A DNA stretch of 64,000 nucleotides from the NCBI GenBank assembly GCA_034509425.1, contig JAVTVJ010000667.1, forward strand, positions 440,001 through 504,000. The letters run 5' to 3'. Source of the stretch: Eopsaltria australis (taxonomy: Eukaryota > Chordata > Aves > Passeriformes > Petroicidae). Positions 23,556 to 36,255 of this stretch are shown in pieces. Made by a program: the position numbers and the translations under genes. The notes beneath the pieces are model-generated. The model worked only from the letters and a program-made list of their open reading frames with translations. It ran no database searches and was not told the origin of the DNA. Each line of letters opens with the position of its first letter. The first letter of the stretch is position 1.

Positions 23556-26500
23556 CACCTGCACAGTGCTGGGCTTCATCTTCTATTCTGTTTATTTCAA
23601 AACCAAGGCAGTGATTCCTTTGACTGAGTATGTGTATCTGCAGGGTATACATCTGTACCAGAGCAAATCTCTCTTGGCTGCCTCTGTAATCAACAGCAAG
23701 TTAGGCAATATGGTCAGTGGAGTTTGATCAAGGTTTATTTCAGCTCAAAGTAAGTCCCCATCATTCAGTCATGAGAATTTTATCCTGCATAATATTGTAT
23801 TGATGAGATCTCAGTTCCTGTCAAGGTATCTGGGCACCATTTGGACAATGTCTCAAACATTCACACCAAACTAGAAAACCTGCTGTTAGCTGGGATCCAT
23901 CTCATGATGGTTCCAGGTCTGAAGCATCTGGTTTTAAACAGACCCAGAGTTATAACTATAGAGAGGGCAAGTCAATGATTGTGGGATCCCTTTGTTTCTG
24001 CAGCACTCTACTCTTGAAACTTTCTTCCAGTTTCCAGAGGACTTACTAATTTTCATCAACAATAGAGTGATGCCTTCTGAGCTGGTATATAGAGCAGTTT
24101 TGCTGCAAGAGGAGTCAGATGAAAATGTACAGAGAAGTAAATGCTTTCCAGTCAAAAAGAAACGATTTGAACACAGAAGGAAAAAAACAATGTAGTTCCC
24201 TTGCCAAAGGACAAAATGCTTTTTAATTCCAAGTGTGAGCATCAAAAGACAAAAAAAACCTCATTTTAAAAAAAGAGCCCACTCTATCTGTTTAGCTATC
24301 TAGCTATCTACCAGAAAACTTGGGTAAAAATACAGACAATCAAAAAGATTACTTTTATCAACACACCCACACCACAAAACTTTCTTTGCCCTCCAAATTA
24401 TTATCAGTGAAGCTGTTTGGTAGGTTTTTTCCTCCTGCACCTCTATTTCTGATCACAAATGCATTGCTTGTACTCCCTGTTGGTTACACTCCACATTTGG
24501 TATGCGCCCACCAGCTCTTAAATGTAAGTGAAGAACTATACTCCACTGATTTGTGTCAGTGAAGCTGTGGTTGGGAGATAATTGTTCACTGGGTTTATTT
24601 ATTACAGTCACTCTCTCAGGATCTGCATCACAGTATGGTCACAGCATGTCTCTGGAAATAAAGCAAAATGAATTGTATAAATAAATCGGGTACATTAACT
24701 CAACATGAGCTTTGCAGCAGCAATATAGTCAATAGAACATACTAGTAAAAGTGACAGGATATTATATATTCAATGACACATGCCAACGAAGGTAACAAAA
24801 AGCATTTATTCCATAAAGCATACAAATACCAAGTAGAGACAGAGGAAGTTTGAGTCACATCCAATTAAAATGGCTCGTTTCTGGCAGGTCAGCTGCACTT
24901 GACAGATGTCCTCATATACAGCAGCACCTTGCAATGATCTTTGTACCCAGCCCAACTCATCTCTCATTAGCAAGACATTTCATTACCAGTCTGTGGGACC
25001 ATCCTCTCAGCATTGCTGATTTCAGTCTGCCCAGTAGAAATGCTGTTGAAGCCAAGAGCTTCCTGTAGGTGACTGTCTAGCCAGAGAGGCATCTTGGCAC
25101 TCAGTAAAACCCACCTACTCGAGAGGCACCTGAGGCACTTGCAGCCACATTTCCTGAGTGCTACTCACTGCACTCTTTTCTGACTCTTTCTTGTACAACT
25201 TGTAAGATAAATATTTTTTTACCTATTTTTCACCTTTTGTCCCTCCTTTCCCTATTCTTTACCTCATGAATACCTCCTAGCAGGATTCTGATATCTCTTT
25301 TTCTTTGTAGAGAATATCAGCTGACAGTAGGATCCACTGTGCTGACAGGAGAGCATGGGAATAGGGAGAGGAAGATATTACAATGTCCTGCTTCTCTTGC
25401 TGGGAAACAATCCCTCTCCTCTACATAACTCTACCCAGTTATGGAAACAGTTACCACAGTGGAAAAAAAGGGGACCTTCTCAAGCATTTGTCTGTCAGGT
25501 AGAGGTACACATTACCTCTGTGTTCAAAAATACAAGCATACTTAGGTAGTTCTTTTCATCTACAGGACTTATTCAGAGAATTCAGTTCTGGGAGAGCTGC
25601 CAGTGACCACAGTAGCACCCCCACATTCACCAGCAAATTAAATAAGAAAAGAGCAGATTTGTGCATTGGTTTTGCCAGAATGCTGGAGGGTCCATGTAGT
25701 TTAGCTAGTAGACCATAAAAAGTACTTAGCCATTCTTTCATTCTCTTTCTTCATACTCAGCTTGATTCTCTCAGCCACAGGTTTTAATTAGACAAAAAAC
25801 TTCGCTTTGACTGTTTTCAGGCCATGAAAATTTTGTAGAAGTAGAACAGAAGTGATTATTGACTCAATGAGGGAATGGATGGTTGTAAAGATCTATGTGT
25901 CTGTGCATATATGTACTGATGTAGCAGACATAGATGGAAATAGAATCATCAGTAGCATCCTGCTGCAGCTCCAGCCTACCAGGAAAAAACAAAATTTTAT
26001 GCTATTTTAAAAAATATACCAATTATATAGTAAATATTATAGATATGTGCAGTATATTATGTATGTTATAGTTTGATTTACTGTCACTATTTCCCATTCC
26101 TTCTGTTTTCTTGTACCTATCATTTCTTTTAAGAAATGATGAACACTTGATTCACAAACTGATGAGCAAAGACACGATTTCAAGGATTACTTTTCCATTG
26201 TTACTTAATGTATACCATAATATTAAGCCCGGGGTAATCTTTATCCCTTCAATCAACGAAGTGATACATTTTTTAGGTAGCTGTCCATGACTGACGTTTG
26301 GCATCATGTTACCTCTAACACTGTTCCCTCACACATCCACTTTGGCCAAGGCCAGAGGCACCTGCCTTTCAGCACGCCAGTAAGGGAGAAAGTTGATTCT
26401 TATTTCTTTGTCCTCTGAACCAAATGATACCCACATCACCACACACCCCTTCAGCTAATGAAAGCCTTCCCAGAGCCACAACTGTGGGTGAAATTGACCT

Positions 26501-27120
26501 GTGATTTATGTTCATTAACATCATGAACATTACTGTGAAATTTTTCACCCTGGCACTGTCTTTTTCAAGCAATAAAAAATGAATGACTTCCACCAAAAAC
26601 TCTTCTGTCACAGCAACAGGAAAGACATTTTCTGAAAATGTGGTTATTCTGCCTCAGCTTGGAGCAGAAGTCAATGGGTGCAGCTCTCTAGATTTATAAA
26701 CATTTCTTAGAATTAATTTATCTGTGAAGTCTAACGTTTTCAATGTAGTTGTACCTGTCAGATACAAATGATTCAGCTATGCGAGATGAAATCCCAATAT
26801 GTCGATATGATCTACTGTAGAAACAGGTTATTTTTCTTTCCCCTTTTTCCAATATTAGATAACTAAGTCTCCATCCAGATACAAAGAAACAAAAGAAACC
26901 ACATAATATAACCAATAAAATTCAAATGCAATATTTAATAGTAGTTTGACCAATGGGGTTAGAAAGTCTTGTGAAAGCAATGCTGGTTTTCAGTATCTCA
27001 GCTCTGTGTGCTTTTCCAGACACCCAGATAGATTCTTATTGTCATGGTGATGTTTGTATCTCTCTAGCCTAAACTGAGATATGTTCACCCTGGGGTTCTG
27101 TCCCTTTGTGACACTTTTCA

Positions 27121-27173
27121 CTTCTTTTTTTTCTTTTTTTTTGTTTTGTTTTTTGTGTTTTTTGGTTTTTTTT
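27121..27173. repeat. T-rich low-complexity tract
   Basis: This stretch of about 53 bases is nearly all T, broken by single C, G or GG. It ends in TTTTTTTTCACAG, which has the form of a splice acceptor, but nothing downstream reads as an exon. It could also be a decayed poly(T) of a minus-strand retrosequence, but I recognise no retrosequence beside it. Confidence 0.85.
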
Positions 27174-28393
27174 CACAGTACAGCTGTGGTAACTGAAGGA
27201 CTATAGCACATATGATTTGCTCTTACAGAGCTTTTTTATTAATTCACAGCAGCAAAGTTAAGATCTCATATTCCAATTTGTAGGAGGTAATCTTCAGAAA
27301 TGAATTTTGCTGAACGTTCATTTTGTATCCCTCTTTTGTCAGATGCAAGAAGGAGATGGAGCACCTTGTATCCTCTCCTGTAAGAACCTAAGATTAAAAG
27401 GAAAAGATACTGCTCATATTTCCATTTCATTTTCATTTGGTACAGGCTTTGAGGTCAGTTTGTCTTCTATCATTCCATAAACACATCAACAGTGAACAAT
27501 ACAGCAGTGAAAAAATTTTGAAAAAGCTGCCCCTAGATTTTAGCATCTCCATGGTAAATATGTGACATATGCAGAACAAAGGTGCAGCTGTGATATCACT
27601 CACTGAATAGATTGTCCTCTTCTGAGGGCCAAAATAAAAGGAGTGTAACTAAACACACAAGACAAAGGCATAGCAAAAGTTTCCAAGGGAAAGTACTTAT
27701 CACTTCAAGCAGAGAAGTCAAGACAACTTTATATTAATAGGAGGGGGAAAATTGAAGATGTGGCACTCTTGTGAGCACCAAATAAATTGCAATTAGGAGA
27801 AGGCTGAAAATGAAGAAAACCTCAGAGAGTGTGACAACTATGAGATTCTCTTTTGATGGTGGAAGTATGGTCCTTCCAGTGAAGTGGCAGAAGCTCTTCT
27901 GATTATGTTCCCTAATTTGAAATTGGATTGGACAAAGTAGCTAATTTCCAGTAACAACAAGCTGTGCTGAAACTTAGGTGAGGGAAGTTATTCTAATGGG
28001 CTTTGGGAACAGAAGGAGGGAAGAGTCTACTGTGATGATCAAAGAGTTCTAGTTTGGGCATCACTGTGCAGCAAATTGTTCATTAAAACAGTAACTACTT
28101 CTGTCTAATTATTATACTTGAACATGTCTGAGCACCAACAAGAAAAATTCCTGTTAGCAGCATTAGCCTACCTCTGTCCTTCACAGTTTCCACCCCAACC
28201 ACCTACAATGGAAAGTGAACTTTGGTCTCAGTACCTACATAATCCATCCAAAAGTAGCCCTTCTTGCTCAATCTCAGCCCTCACACAGTCATATCCTATC
28301 TGAGGAAAGTCAGGTGCCACTACCAGCCCAACACTTAATGTGCAAATAATGAGGAGAGTGAGGGGAAAACACATGGCTAGTAGAGTAGAAGCA

Positions 28394-28443
28394 GTAATAA
28401 TAATAATAATAATAATTATTATTATTATAATAACAATAATAAA
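28394..28443. repeat. Palindromic AAT/ATT microsatellite
   Basis: TAA units run from 28394 to about 28415, switch to TTA units to about 28429, then revert to TAA/CAA units to 28443. The switch makes a near-perfect inverted repeat centred at about 28415/28416, so the tract can form a hairpin or cruciform. Plain slippage makes only same-direction units, so the inversion is a noticeable departure. Confidence 0.92.
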
Positions 28444-29334
28444 TCAATTCCCTTACAGATTACTATTTTAAGATCAAAAAGTACATTATAAACATTTAAC
28501 CATTAAAGCTGCACAGGCTTTGATAACTTGTGTTCTCAGGATTTGCATTCTGGACTGCTTATTACTAACACTATTAATATTACTGTTTTGAATTAGAGCA
28601 GCAAATAGAGATCTTAATCAGAGCCTGGAGGCCTCTTTCACTACATCTCACAAACACAGATGCTTAAAACAATGACTAGTTTCAGACCTACAGCTTTATG
28701 GGGTTTGGGTGGAATTTATCTCACCTTTCACTATCTGAAAGCAGGGATCACAAGGTTGCAAAATGAGCATGAGTGTCCTAGTTAGCAGCAGACAAGCTGT
28801 TTTTCTGTCAGCCACAACTTCCTGGGCTTCTGCAAGGAAATAAGAACGTGGGTTAAGGATATCCAGGGACTGAGATACTATGCTGTTACGGGTCTTTAAG
28901 AGTTGAAAATCATTGAAATGCAGCAGTCTGATTTGTGTGTGTGTATTTGAAATGGTTTGTGTGTCCATCTGCACACAGAGAGAAATGTATATACAGATAG
29001 ATGGATATTTTATATGACTCATTCCTATATTGCCATTCCTTAATGGATGCTATTTGCTTCTTTTGAAACCACCCCTGACTAGCATATCAATCCATATTAT
29101 GTAGACATCATTGAAACAGGCATAACAAGGAGCAATGACTTGAATCCTTAAAAGGAAACATTTAGCTTAGACATTAGTTAAAAAAAAATCTTAATGATAA
29201 GGCCAATTAGGCACCAGAATGAGGCACTGGAGGTGTTTTCAGAGGAGGTTAAAAAAAGGACTTGCATCAGGGGTGAGGAAGAAAATTATGCTTGTAATAG
29301 AAGTGTTTCAGATAGTTAGTAAGACAGACATGTT

Positions 29335-29436
29335 TATGTGTGTGCACATGCACATACATATATGTAACATGCATAAACATCATTGTGTGTTTTGTGTATG
29401 TCTGTGTGTTAGCACATGTATGCACAGATGTGTATG
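29335..29436. repeat. TG/CA-rich alternating tract
   Basis: From 29335 to 29366 purines and pyrimidines alternate without a break for 32 bases (TATGTG, TGTGCACA, CACATACATATATGTA). More TG-rich sequence follows to 29436. The palindrome TGTGCACA lies at 29341-29348. Alternating sequence of this type can adopt the left-handed Z form under supercoiling. Confidence 0.8.
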
Positions 29437-30933
29437 ACTTATAGCCCCTACATGAATTTGCCTACTGAATATTTGTAAAAGGTGGCCTACAAAATCGAGT
29501 AAAGGAGAAGGTTTTATTTTTCTGCTGATCTGACTGTTCAGGAATTTTTGAAACTTGATAAGAAGCAAAGTTAATGGAGTTGGAATGAAGTATAGTGAAG
29601 CAGCATCTCTATCTCTTGGCTCCCAAGCAATGACTTCTTCAGTGGTTAATGATGTCTTTAAGGGTACTCTTAGTCCATATTTGCCAAGCATCCCTAGGCT
29701 GACCCTCAGTACTTGTCCACATCAATGCTGCAAGCCCTGCCTGGCTGTCATCTCTGAGACAGCCCTCTGTTATTTGATTCACCAGCCCAGTTCCTCTTTG
29801 TGTTTGCCCTTTTCTGAAATGAGGGTTCCTTCTGTTCTCTTCTTTTTTTCCTCTTTCTGAGATGGAGGAAAATATAGATAGAAAAACATTTTCTCTCCAG
29901 TTTAGGAGTACTCATTGTATGAGTAGCTAAGGAAGAGTGATGAAGCACACCACTCTACCTGACTTTACAGTAAAAAGCAACTGTCCTGTAGATTTTATGT
30001 ATCCGTAAAGATCACCGCCCATTAGGCCCAAGCTTCATTTTGGTCTTTAGGAAACAATTTTGCAATCTTGGCCTGTTTAGTGATACCAAGATGGGTAAAA
30101 AATATGTTGTGTGGTGTCAATGAGGTGTTTTTGTGCACCTGCCTCAGCACAGCTTCCATCTGAAAATACCCAAATGGAACCTGTTACAATTCCATCTGCT
30201 TCCCACTCAGTTTCAAGGCTCAGGTTGTTGAACAAATCTTCCCTGGCCTAGCCAAGCCTGTATGCACATGCTTCACTTCAGGGCTAGAGTAAATCCTGTT
30301 GATTTCCAAGGAATAGTACGCAAATCTGGTCACAAAAAGCAAAAACTTGTGTGCCCCAGGCCACAGAAACTTGTGTCCGAGCCAGAGCTAATTCCAAAGC
30401 TCCCAAATCCCAAACATTGCCAGAACTACTGGAAAGCACATGTAATGCTACAGGAAGGGGCCATGCTGTTTGACTGTGACCAATACTGAGTATGTCCAAA
30501 AATCCCAGTCTGTGATAGCACAGGGAGAAGGAGGAGGAAGAAAGTCCTGCTCACTCTAAATCAATCCCTTTCCCAGAAAATTATGTGGATTATGTAGATC
30601 TTCATGGCATTCCTAGACATCTCTCCCAATCATCCATCTTTTCCATGCCAGGGGAATCCGATGCCCAGCACTACTTCACTCTGATTTTCTTAGAAAAAGA
30701 GAGTGAAAAAAAATATTTGGATGGCAGCCTCTGGCACCCAGCTTTTCATATTTCTCTCACTTACTCTTCCCATCTCTCTTCTTTTTATTTCTTTTGGACT
30801 GTAAGTTTCATTCCAGCTGGAAAGGACCAAAATGTATCGGTTGGATATGCACAGAAAAGCCACCATTGTGGAAGAAAAAGACAAGCAGAAATAAAGACAC
30901 ATCTTTGGGCTCTGCCAAGCTAAACACTGGGGG

Positions 30934-30960
30934 TGTTTGTGTGTGTGTGTGTTTGTATGT
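30934..30960. repeat. (GT)n dinucleotide repeat
   Basis: Seven uninterrupted GT units (30939-30952) are flanked by GTGTTT and GTTTGTATGT. It is short and simple. Confidence 0.85.
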
Positions 30961-33900
30961 GCAGAGAAAATAAGCATAAACATGTGCATGTGTCCACAGG
31001 TGCCACTTAATTCTCCAAAGCAGAAAAAAAACAGGCTCCAAATTTCACTTCCCTGCTGTGGGGAATAGCCAGGCTGAGAATACCCAGCCCCAGCATGCTG
31101 GTGTCCTCCATCAACACATTTGATGAGCAGTAAGTGAGTGTCTCCTCCACACCATTTTCCAGCAGTTTACCTGTACCCTGAACTTCTCTGCACTGCGGCA
31201 GCCTGAGAACCTGGGAGATCCTTGTGTCCCTAACTGTTACACTTGCTTAATTAACTGGACAATGTGATGGAAAATATCCTTTTAGAGACTATAAAAGTGC
31301 CTATGAAAGTGGCATTCTTCCTTGCGGAGTTTATTTGGGCCCAGCTATTCTGAAATCAGCAGTGGTGTTCCAGAGTTACACCTTAGAAGTACATGGTCCT
31401 GTCATGGGAAATGAAATTCAAGTAGTGTATGGGTAGTGCAGGAAGCCTTAGAAAGGATGGATTTGGTCAGATTGACAGGTTTGTCTGTGACTGCTTACCT
31501 GTAATACCTGAGCAACAAATTCATTTCAGAGGGAATCTGTGGGATTCATTTCATCACCACATTTTTTATAATTCCCTGAGAGGAGCTAGGCAGTTCTATG
31601 GATTTATGAGTAAAGGTGATGGAGACAAGTGACTTTGGGGCAGTGTAGAAGCTGGGAACAGAGGTCTGATACAGCTTTGCATGGTGAGACCAGTGTATGG
31701 TTTCCTCCGACAAACAACCCTTCTGCCCAGCTTGCAAGACATAACCTCTGCTGCAGCCACTCTCTGTCCCACAGGAGAACAGCTTTGGCGAGATACTTTG
31801 GTTTTTCCTTCTCTGAAAATCATATAGTGAAAAACCCACAAGAAACCATGATGACAGCTGCAAAATTGCCCAGTGCTTCAGTATGCAGGCAGTGCTTCAC
31901 CTCATAATCTTTCTTTTCAGCAGAAAGTGAGACTTCTCAGTCACCTAAATCCAAAATGGCCCAAAAGATTTTTTTTCTTCCCCTCCCCACTGTTCTGGGT
32001 TTCTGTGGACCCAAAAGAGAAGCACTTCTCTTTGACAGAGCTTTGCACAAATTAATTGCACCCCACTGCCCAACACTGCAGTCCTTCAGGTGCAGGCCTG
32101 CTTTCCATAAAGAAGATTAATAGGCAAACCATGCCTCAGTTGGGCTCTTTACTTTGGTTTCTTTCCTTCTGTTATTAATGTTATTTTCTGTAATAGATGT
32201 TTTGAATTATTTCGGAACTTGGTAATTTAGATTCATTTATAGTGTAATTTAAAAAAACTAAATAAATGTGTCAAGCACTGCTTAAGAAAGACCTTGTCTT
32301 CCAATCTCTGGTAGGGATAAGGTCTGTGAAACTCAGCTGAGCTGATGTCTTAGTTAATGGCAGAGCTGGGGTTTCTAGATACAGATTTTTTCAAATAATG
32401 ATTATGATATCCTATATTTGCCTAGTCCTTTCTACTCCAGCATTCCCCACAGCACATCCCAAATGTCTTGTCAACCCCCAAAGCACAGATTCTTTATTCC
32501 TATTCAGCTAAATCTTTCTTCTCTGCCATAGGCTTTTGCTTGAGTTAAGACTTCAAGCCATACTCCTATGTACACTCTTGTTTTGCTTTATGCGGTACTC
32601 AGAGGCAATTTCCTGTGGGATGTAATACATCAGCTGTTCCAGCAAGGGAAAGTCACATATCTGCCCAGGGGTCTGCTCTCCAGCTGCTATAAGTCAAGGG
32701 AGATGCTCCACTGGGCACAAGAGGAATCCCTTAAACATGATGCTAGAAATAAGGCAGGGAAACCTTTACAGCCTGCATAGTAAGGGCTTTTCGTGTTACT
32801 TTTTTTTCTCCTGGCCAACAAGCCACCTGCCTAGTAGACCTGCCAAAAGGCCTGAGGGGGATTTATGTAACTCAATTTGGACAATATCTTCCACCTTGGC
32901 TTGAGTTGGTAGGAAAACTTTCACAGTTTTGATTAATTTTTTCCTCTCTCAAAAGCTTGTCATCCAGTTAGACATTGCAAAAATATTCTTGCAGAAGTTC
33001 TCAAAATGGTAAGCTTGTCTTGTTTTTTGATCAGCCTGCTCACAGTCTGAGAAACAGTGTCAGTATTTCCCTCTCCTTCAGCCAGTTTGAGACCCTTTGT
33101 TTAAGGGCAAGTGTCCTCCAAGGAGAGAATGCAAAGCCCAGGAAGACTGATGAGCAGCACTCGGCTGTTTGCAGAGCAGTGTCAGGCATCAATAGGCTCT
33201 GCAAGGGAGAACAGGCAAGAGCAGTGCCAAAAGACACCTGTTCCCTATCTGTCTCCAAGTCTCACACCTCTCCCTCCTGCTTTCGCTCATCTCTCACTAA
33301 AACCTCTTTTTGTAAGGCAAATTAATTGCTACTGCAGAAACCACTGATAGAGACAGTTAGTTGACCCCCAGTGTGCAAATCAGCTTCACCCGGGTGGAGA
33401 GGGAATAAAAAAATAAAAGCCTCAAAAAGGGTGATCTTACTCAGTGCATTTTAGCAAGTCCCCAGGACAGCTGCTTTTTCGCACATTCCTGTCACACCCA
33501 GGGCCTGCCCCAAATTGGAAAGAAGAGCAGGATGTACTTTATCCACATCTGCACAGTGAACTGGCAGGGATGTGACACCGTGGTTGGAAGAACAAAATTA
33601 AATTCAGTTTCTTGTCTTCCTCTGGCTATCCTTACTCTTACAGAAAAGGAAATCCTGTGACGGGTCCAATAGAAAAGCATCCCTACATCTTTTTTCAGGT
33701 GTTAGGATGGGCATCCTCTTCTGAAAATAGCCCCCCAAAAGGCCCTGTCCATCGACCAAATAAGAAATGTCACTTTGTCCGTCCTGGCCCTGGTTTCTTA
33801 AGGGCCAACAGAGCTACAAACACTTCCTACTGTCACGTCACCTCAAATTGTCACCCTTCTCATCTCAGAAATGCAAATCACTGCAAGTCCAAGTGCTGAC

Positions 33901-34828
33901 CTGTCATTCCTCTGATATACTGGAGTGTAAATGTTATGGACATCTGCATTCTTGTCTGCTGTTACCTCTGCCACAGTTCCCTGCAGAGGAAAAAACCCCA
34001 TGGATACCTTGTTTATAACCCTCCTTATAGCCCTCCTTTCATCCTGCAGCTTGGGTGAATCTGGAGCCTCTCAGAAGCTCTGTGGTTACTAACTGAACAA
34101 ACAAACTTCAGAGGGAATAGAAAGGGTCCTGCAGGATTTCAGGACCTTAACTGAACCAAAGCTCACCCCTCCCACTGTACCTTGCACTGTACCTTTGCAC
34201 AGGCAACCAAGCAGTTTAGTCTCAGATACAAAATTTAGAGCATTTTTGGGGGTATAAGAACCCAGTAGAGGAACTTAAATATACAGAAAGGTCAACCCTT
34301 GTGCGAGTAAAACTAGCTTACAGCTAATGAAATAATACTTCTGAATGACTGTGCTTCCCTTAGGTTTCCTTCGTGCTGCTGGGAATATGTAATGTATTAG
34401 TTATGTTCTCATTAGTGTAGCTCTGAGATGTGCTTGTGTTCTCTGTTTAGCTCTGCCCGTTTTATCAGGTTCTCTGTATCTCCACACTCACGCTGAGCAG
34501 GCTCAAACCCCTCATTGCTGGGCAGGAATGAGGGAGAGGAATTACAACTGCCTTTTGTAGGAGCATGGCTGTCCTCATCAGGAATCCCCATGATGGGGTA
34601 GTGAATTGTTGCATTCCCTGCTTCAGTCCCACCCTGGTACCGGCAGCGGAGTCCTAGCCCTATCCTAGGACTGGGTATATGCTCCACTTGAATGCTTTGC
34701 CCTCATTTGCCCTTTCCCATGTGCTGATGGGGCACTATCTCCGTGGCTTCAGAAGCTGGAGTTAAGGGACCAGGGTTACAAGCAGATGTGTGCTGAAAAC
34801 TAAGGAATGTTTTATTTCTGTATTCAAC

Positions 34829-34846
34829 TTTTTTTTTTTTTTTTTT
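34829..34846. repeat. Poly(T) run
   Basis: Eighteen consecutive T residues. The sequence beyond it, read on the minus strand, has no polyadenylation signal at the expected distance and no recognisable retrosequence, so I treat it as a simple homopolymer. Confidence 0.9.
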
Positions 34847-36157
34847 AATGAAGGTTGGGTTGGAAATACAATAATGTTTGTTTCTAATTCAGGGCCCAAC
34901 AGAAGTGCCAGAGTCTAGTTTCTCCAAGACATAGCCTGACACTTCTGATCTGTTTGCATCTCATCAGCAGAGCAGTGTTAAATTCGGCCAAGGCAGAACA
35001 AGGAGTGCTCCAGGGGGAGAAATATTGCGGCTGTAGAAATCAGAGTTGGTCAATGACTGTAAAGAACTTCCCTAGCACCCTTCTTCAGAACATTTCTGGG
35101 TTGTAAAACAGAAGTCCTGGATAGTGCTTTAAAGACTCCTTTTGTCATATCCTTTATGAGATATACTCCAGCTTGGGCTATTGTGTTTTGCCAATAGTAT
35201 GTGCCATGGTATTGAACACTTTTCTTTATTTCCTGCAAAAACATAGAGAACTATAATATCTCTTTGTCTATCCCCTGATGCCCTGCCATAGAAGCACCTA
35301 ATTTTGCAATTGCAAAAGCACTTAATTGTAACTCCTCTGAGTAAGGAGCTACAGTCTGAAGGAAAGAAAAGTAAGGGACTGCCTCAACCCATGTAGTTTG
35401 TGAACACAGACACAAGGAGCTCTTGCAACTCAGAAACCCTGCAAGCTTGTTCCATGTTATGAATAAATGCACCTGGGAGTTTATTCCTGCTCCAAAAGTA
35501 GTTGATAACACCTCCATGCAGGTGTCCTGCATGCCACCTAGGACACAGCATAATGCTGAAAACATGGGGAAAGAGAGAAGCCAGCACTGGAGATCTGCAG
35601 GGCAGAGTGGCCCGTTTCCTTCCCTTTTCCAAGCTCTTGACATTCTCATCTATGCCATCCTCAGTTTGCCTGTTGTTATCCTCAGACCAGCCTCTGTGAG
35701 TGTTCCAGTTTTTTCTGCATAGTTGAAAGAAAACAAACAGTGGGAAATAATGCCCAAGAGTTAAGTTCCTCTTCTTAATGCAGGAGTGGCAGGATTGTCC
35801 CAGCCATCTGAGTACTGTGCAAAAAAAACTGCTATGAAGCCTAAACTTCTTTCTTTCCAACATCAAGGTGGCAAATGCAAGGTCTAAGCATTTATTTATC
35901 AAAATCACTGTAGATATTTTCTTCACTGGGAGGCTCAGTACTTTAGGCTGAAATCATCCATCACAACTAGGGAAAAGGAAAAAAAAGGGTTTTCACCTTC
36001 ATGGATTTCCCCCCTCCCTTCATCTCACCTTATTCGTGCTTAAATGGGTAGAAATTCATCTTTTTCTCCAAAGATCCAGCTGGCTGCAACACGCTCTGTG
36101 CTTAAACAAGCTGCCTTCATTGGAAGCATTTTTCAGGCTCTCTGTCTCTCTCAGTCT

Positions 36158-36181
36158 CCCCCTCCCCAACCCCCTGGGCCC
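36158..36181 (-). other. G-quadruplex motif on minus strand
   Basis: Four C-runs on the plus strand (5, 4, 5 and 3 bases, at 36158-36162, 36164-36167, 36170-36174 and 36179-36181) are separated by 1, 2 and 4 bases. The minus strand therefore carries four G-runs fitting the G3+N1-7 quadruplex rule. It sits at the end of a CT-rich stretch and is followed by TGATTGACG and then poly(A). Confidence 0.6.
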
Positions 36182-36221
36182 TGATTGACGTTTCATCTCA
36201 TTTTTATATTTGACACCTCAG

Positions 36222-36255
36222 AAAAAAAAAAAAAAAACACAACCGAAAAAAAAAA
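36222..36255. repeat. Two poly(A) runs
   Basis: Sixteen A residues (36222-36237), a short CACAACCG spacer, then ten A residues (36246-36255). No recognisable processed gene lies upstream, so this is a simple repeat as far as I can tell. Confidence 0.9.

Larger units (their letters stand above)
22621..28393. other. Unique non-coding DNA with simple repeats
   Basis: Unique sequence with only low-complexity features, listed separately. Both strands happen to be open over 22990-23434 (144 and 123 codons), which argues for chance. A TAGCTATC doublet lies at 24293-24308. No gene, RNA gene or retroelement is recognised. Confidence 0.58.
28444..36157. other. Unique non-coding DNA, no gene seen
   Basis: Unique A+T-rich DNA. 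Low-complexity features inside are TG-rich runs at 29335-29436, a (GT)7 at 30939-30952 and an 18-base T run at 34829-34846. Perfect octamers lie at 28541-28548 and 33871-33878. Open frames reach 180 codons (35384-35926 minus) without any recognised domain; a weak integrase-like reading near 35250-35400 was examined and rejected. No CR1 or LTR is seen over these 7.7 kb. Confidence 0.55.

Noticed and set aside
35050..35420. Minus-strand peptides with WVEAVP and GHQGIDKE, recalling retroviral or Gypsy integrase
   Set aside because: The two motifs are in the wrong order and too close together, no DDE core or HHCC spacing follows, and no other retroviral sequence adjoins. Chance resemblance is more likely.
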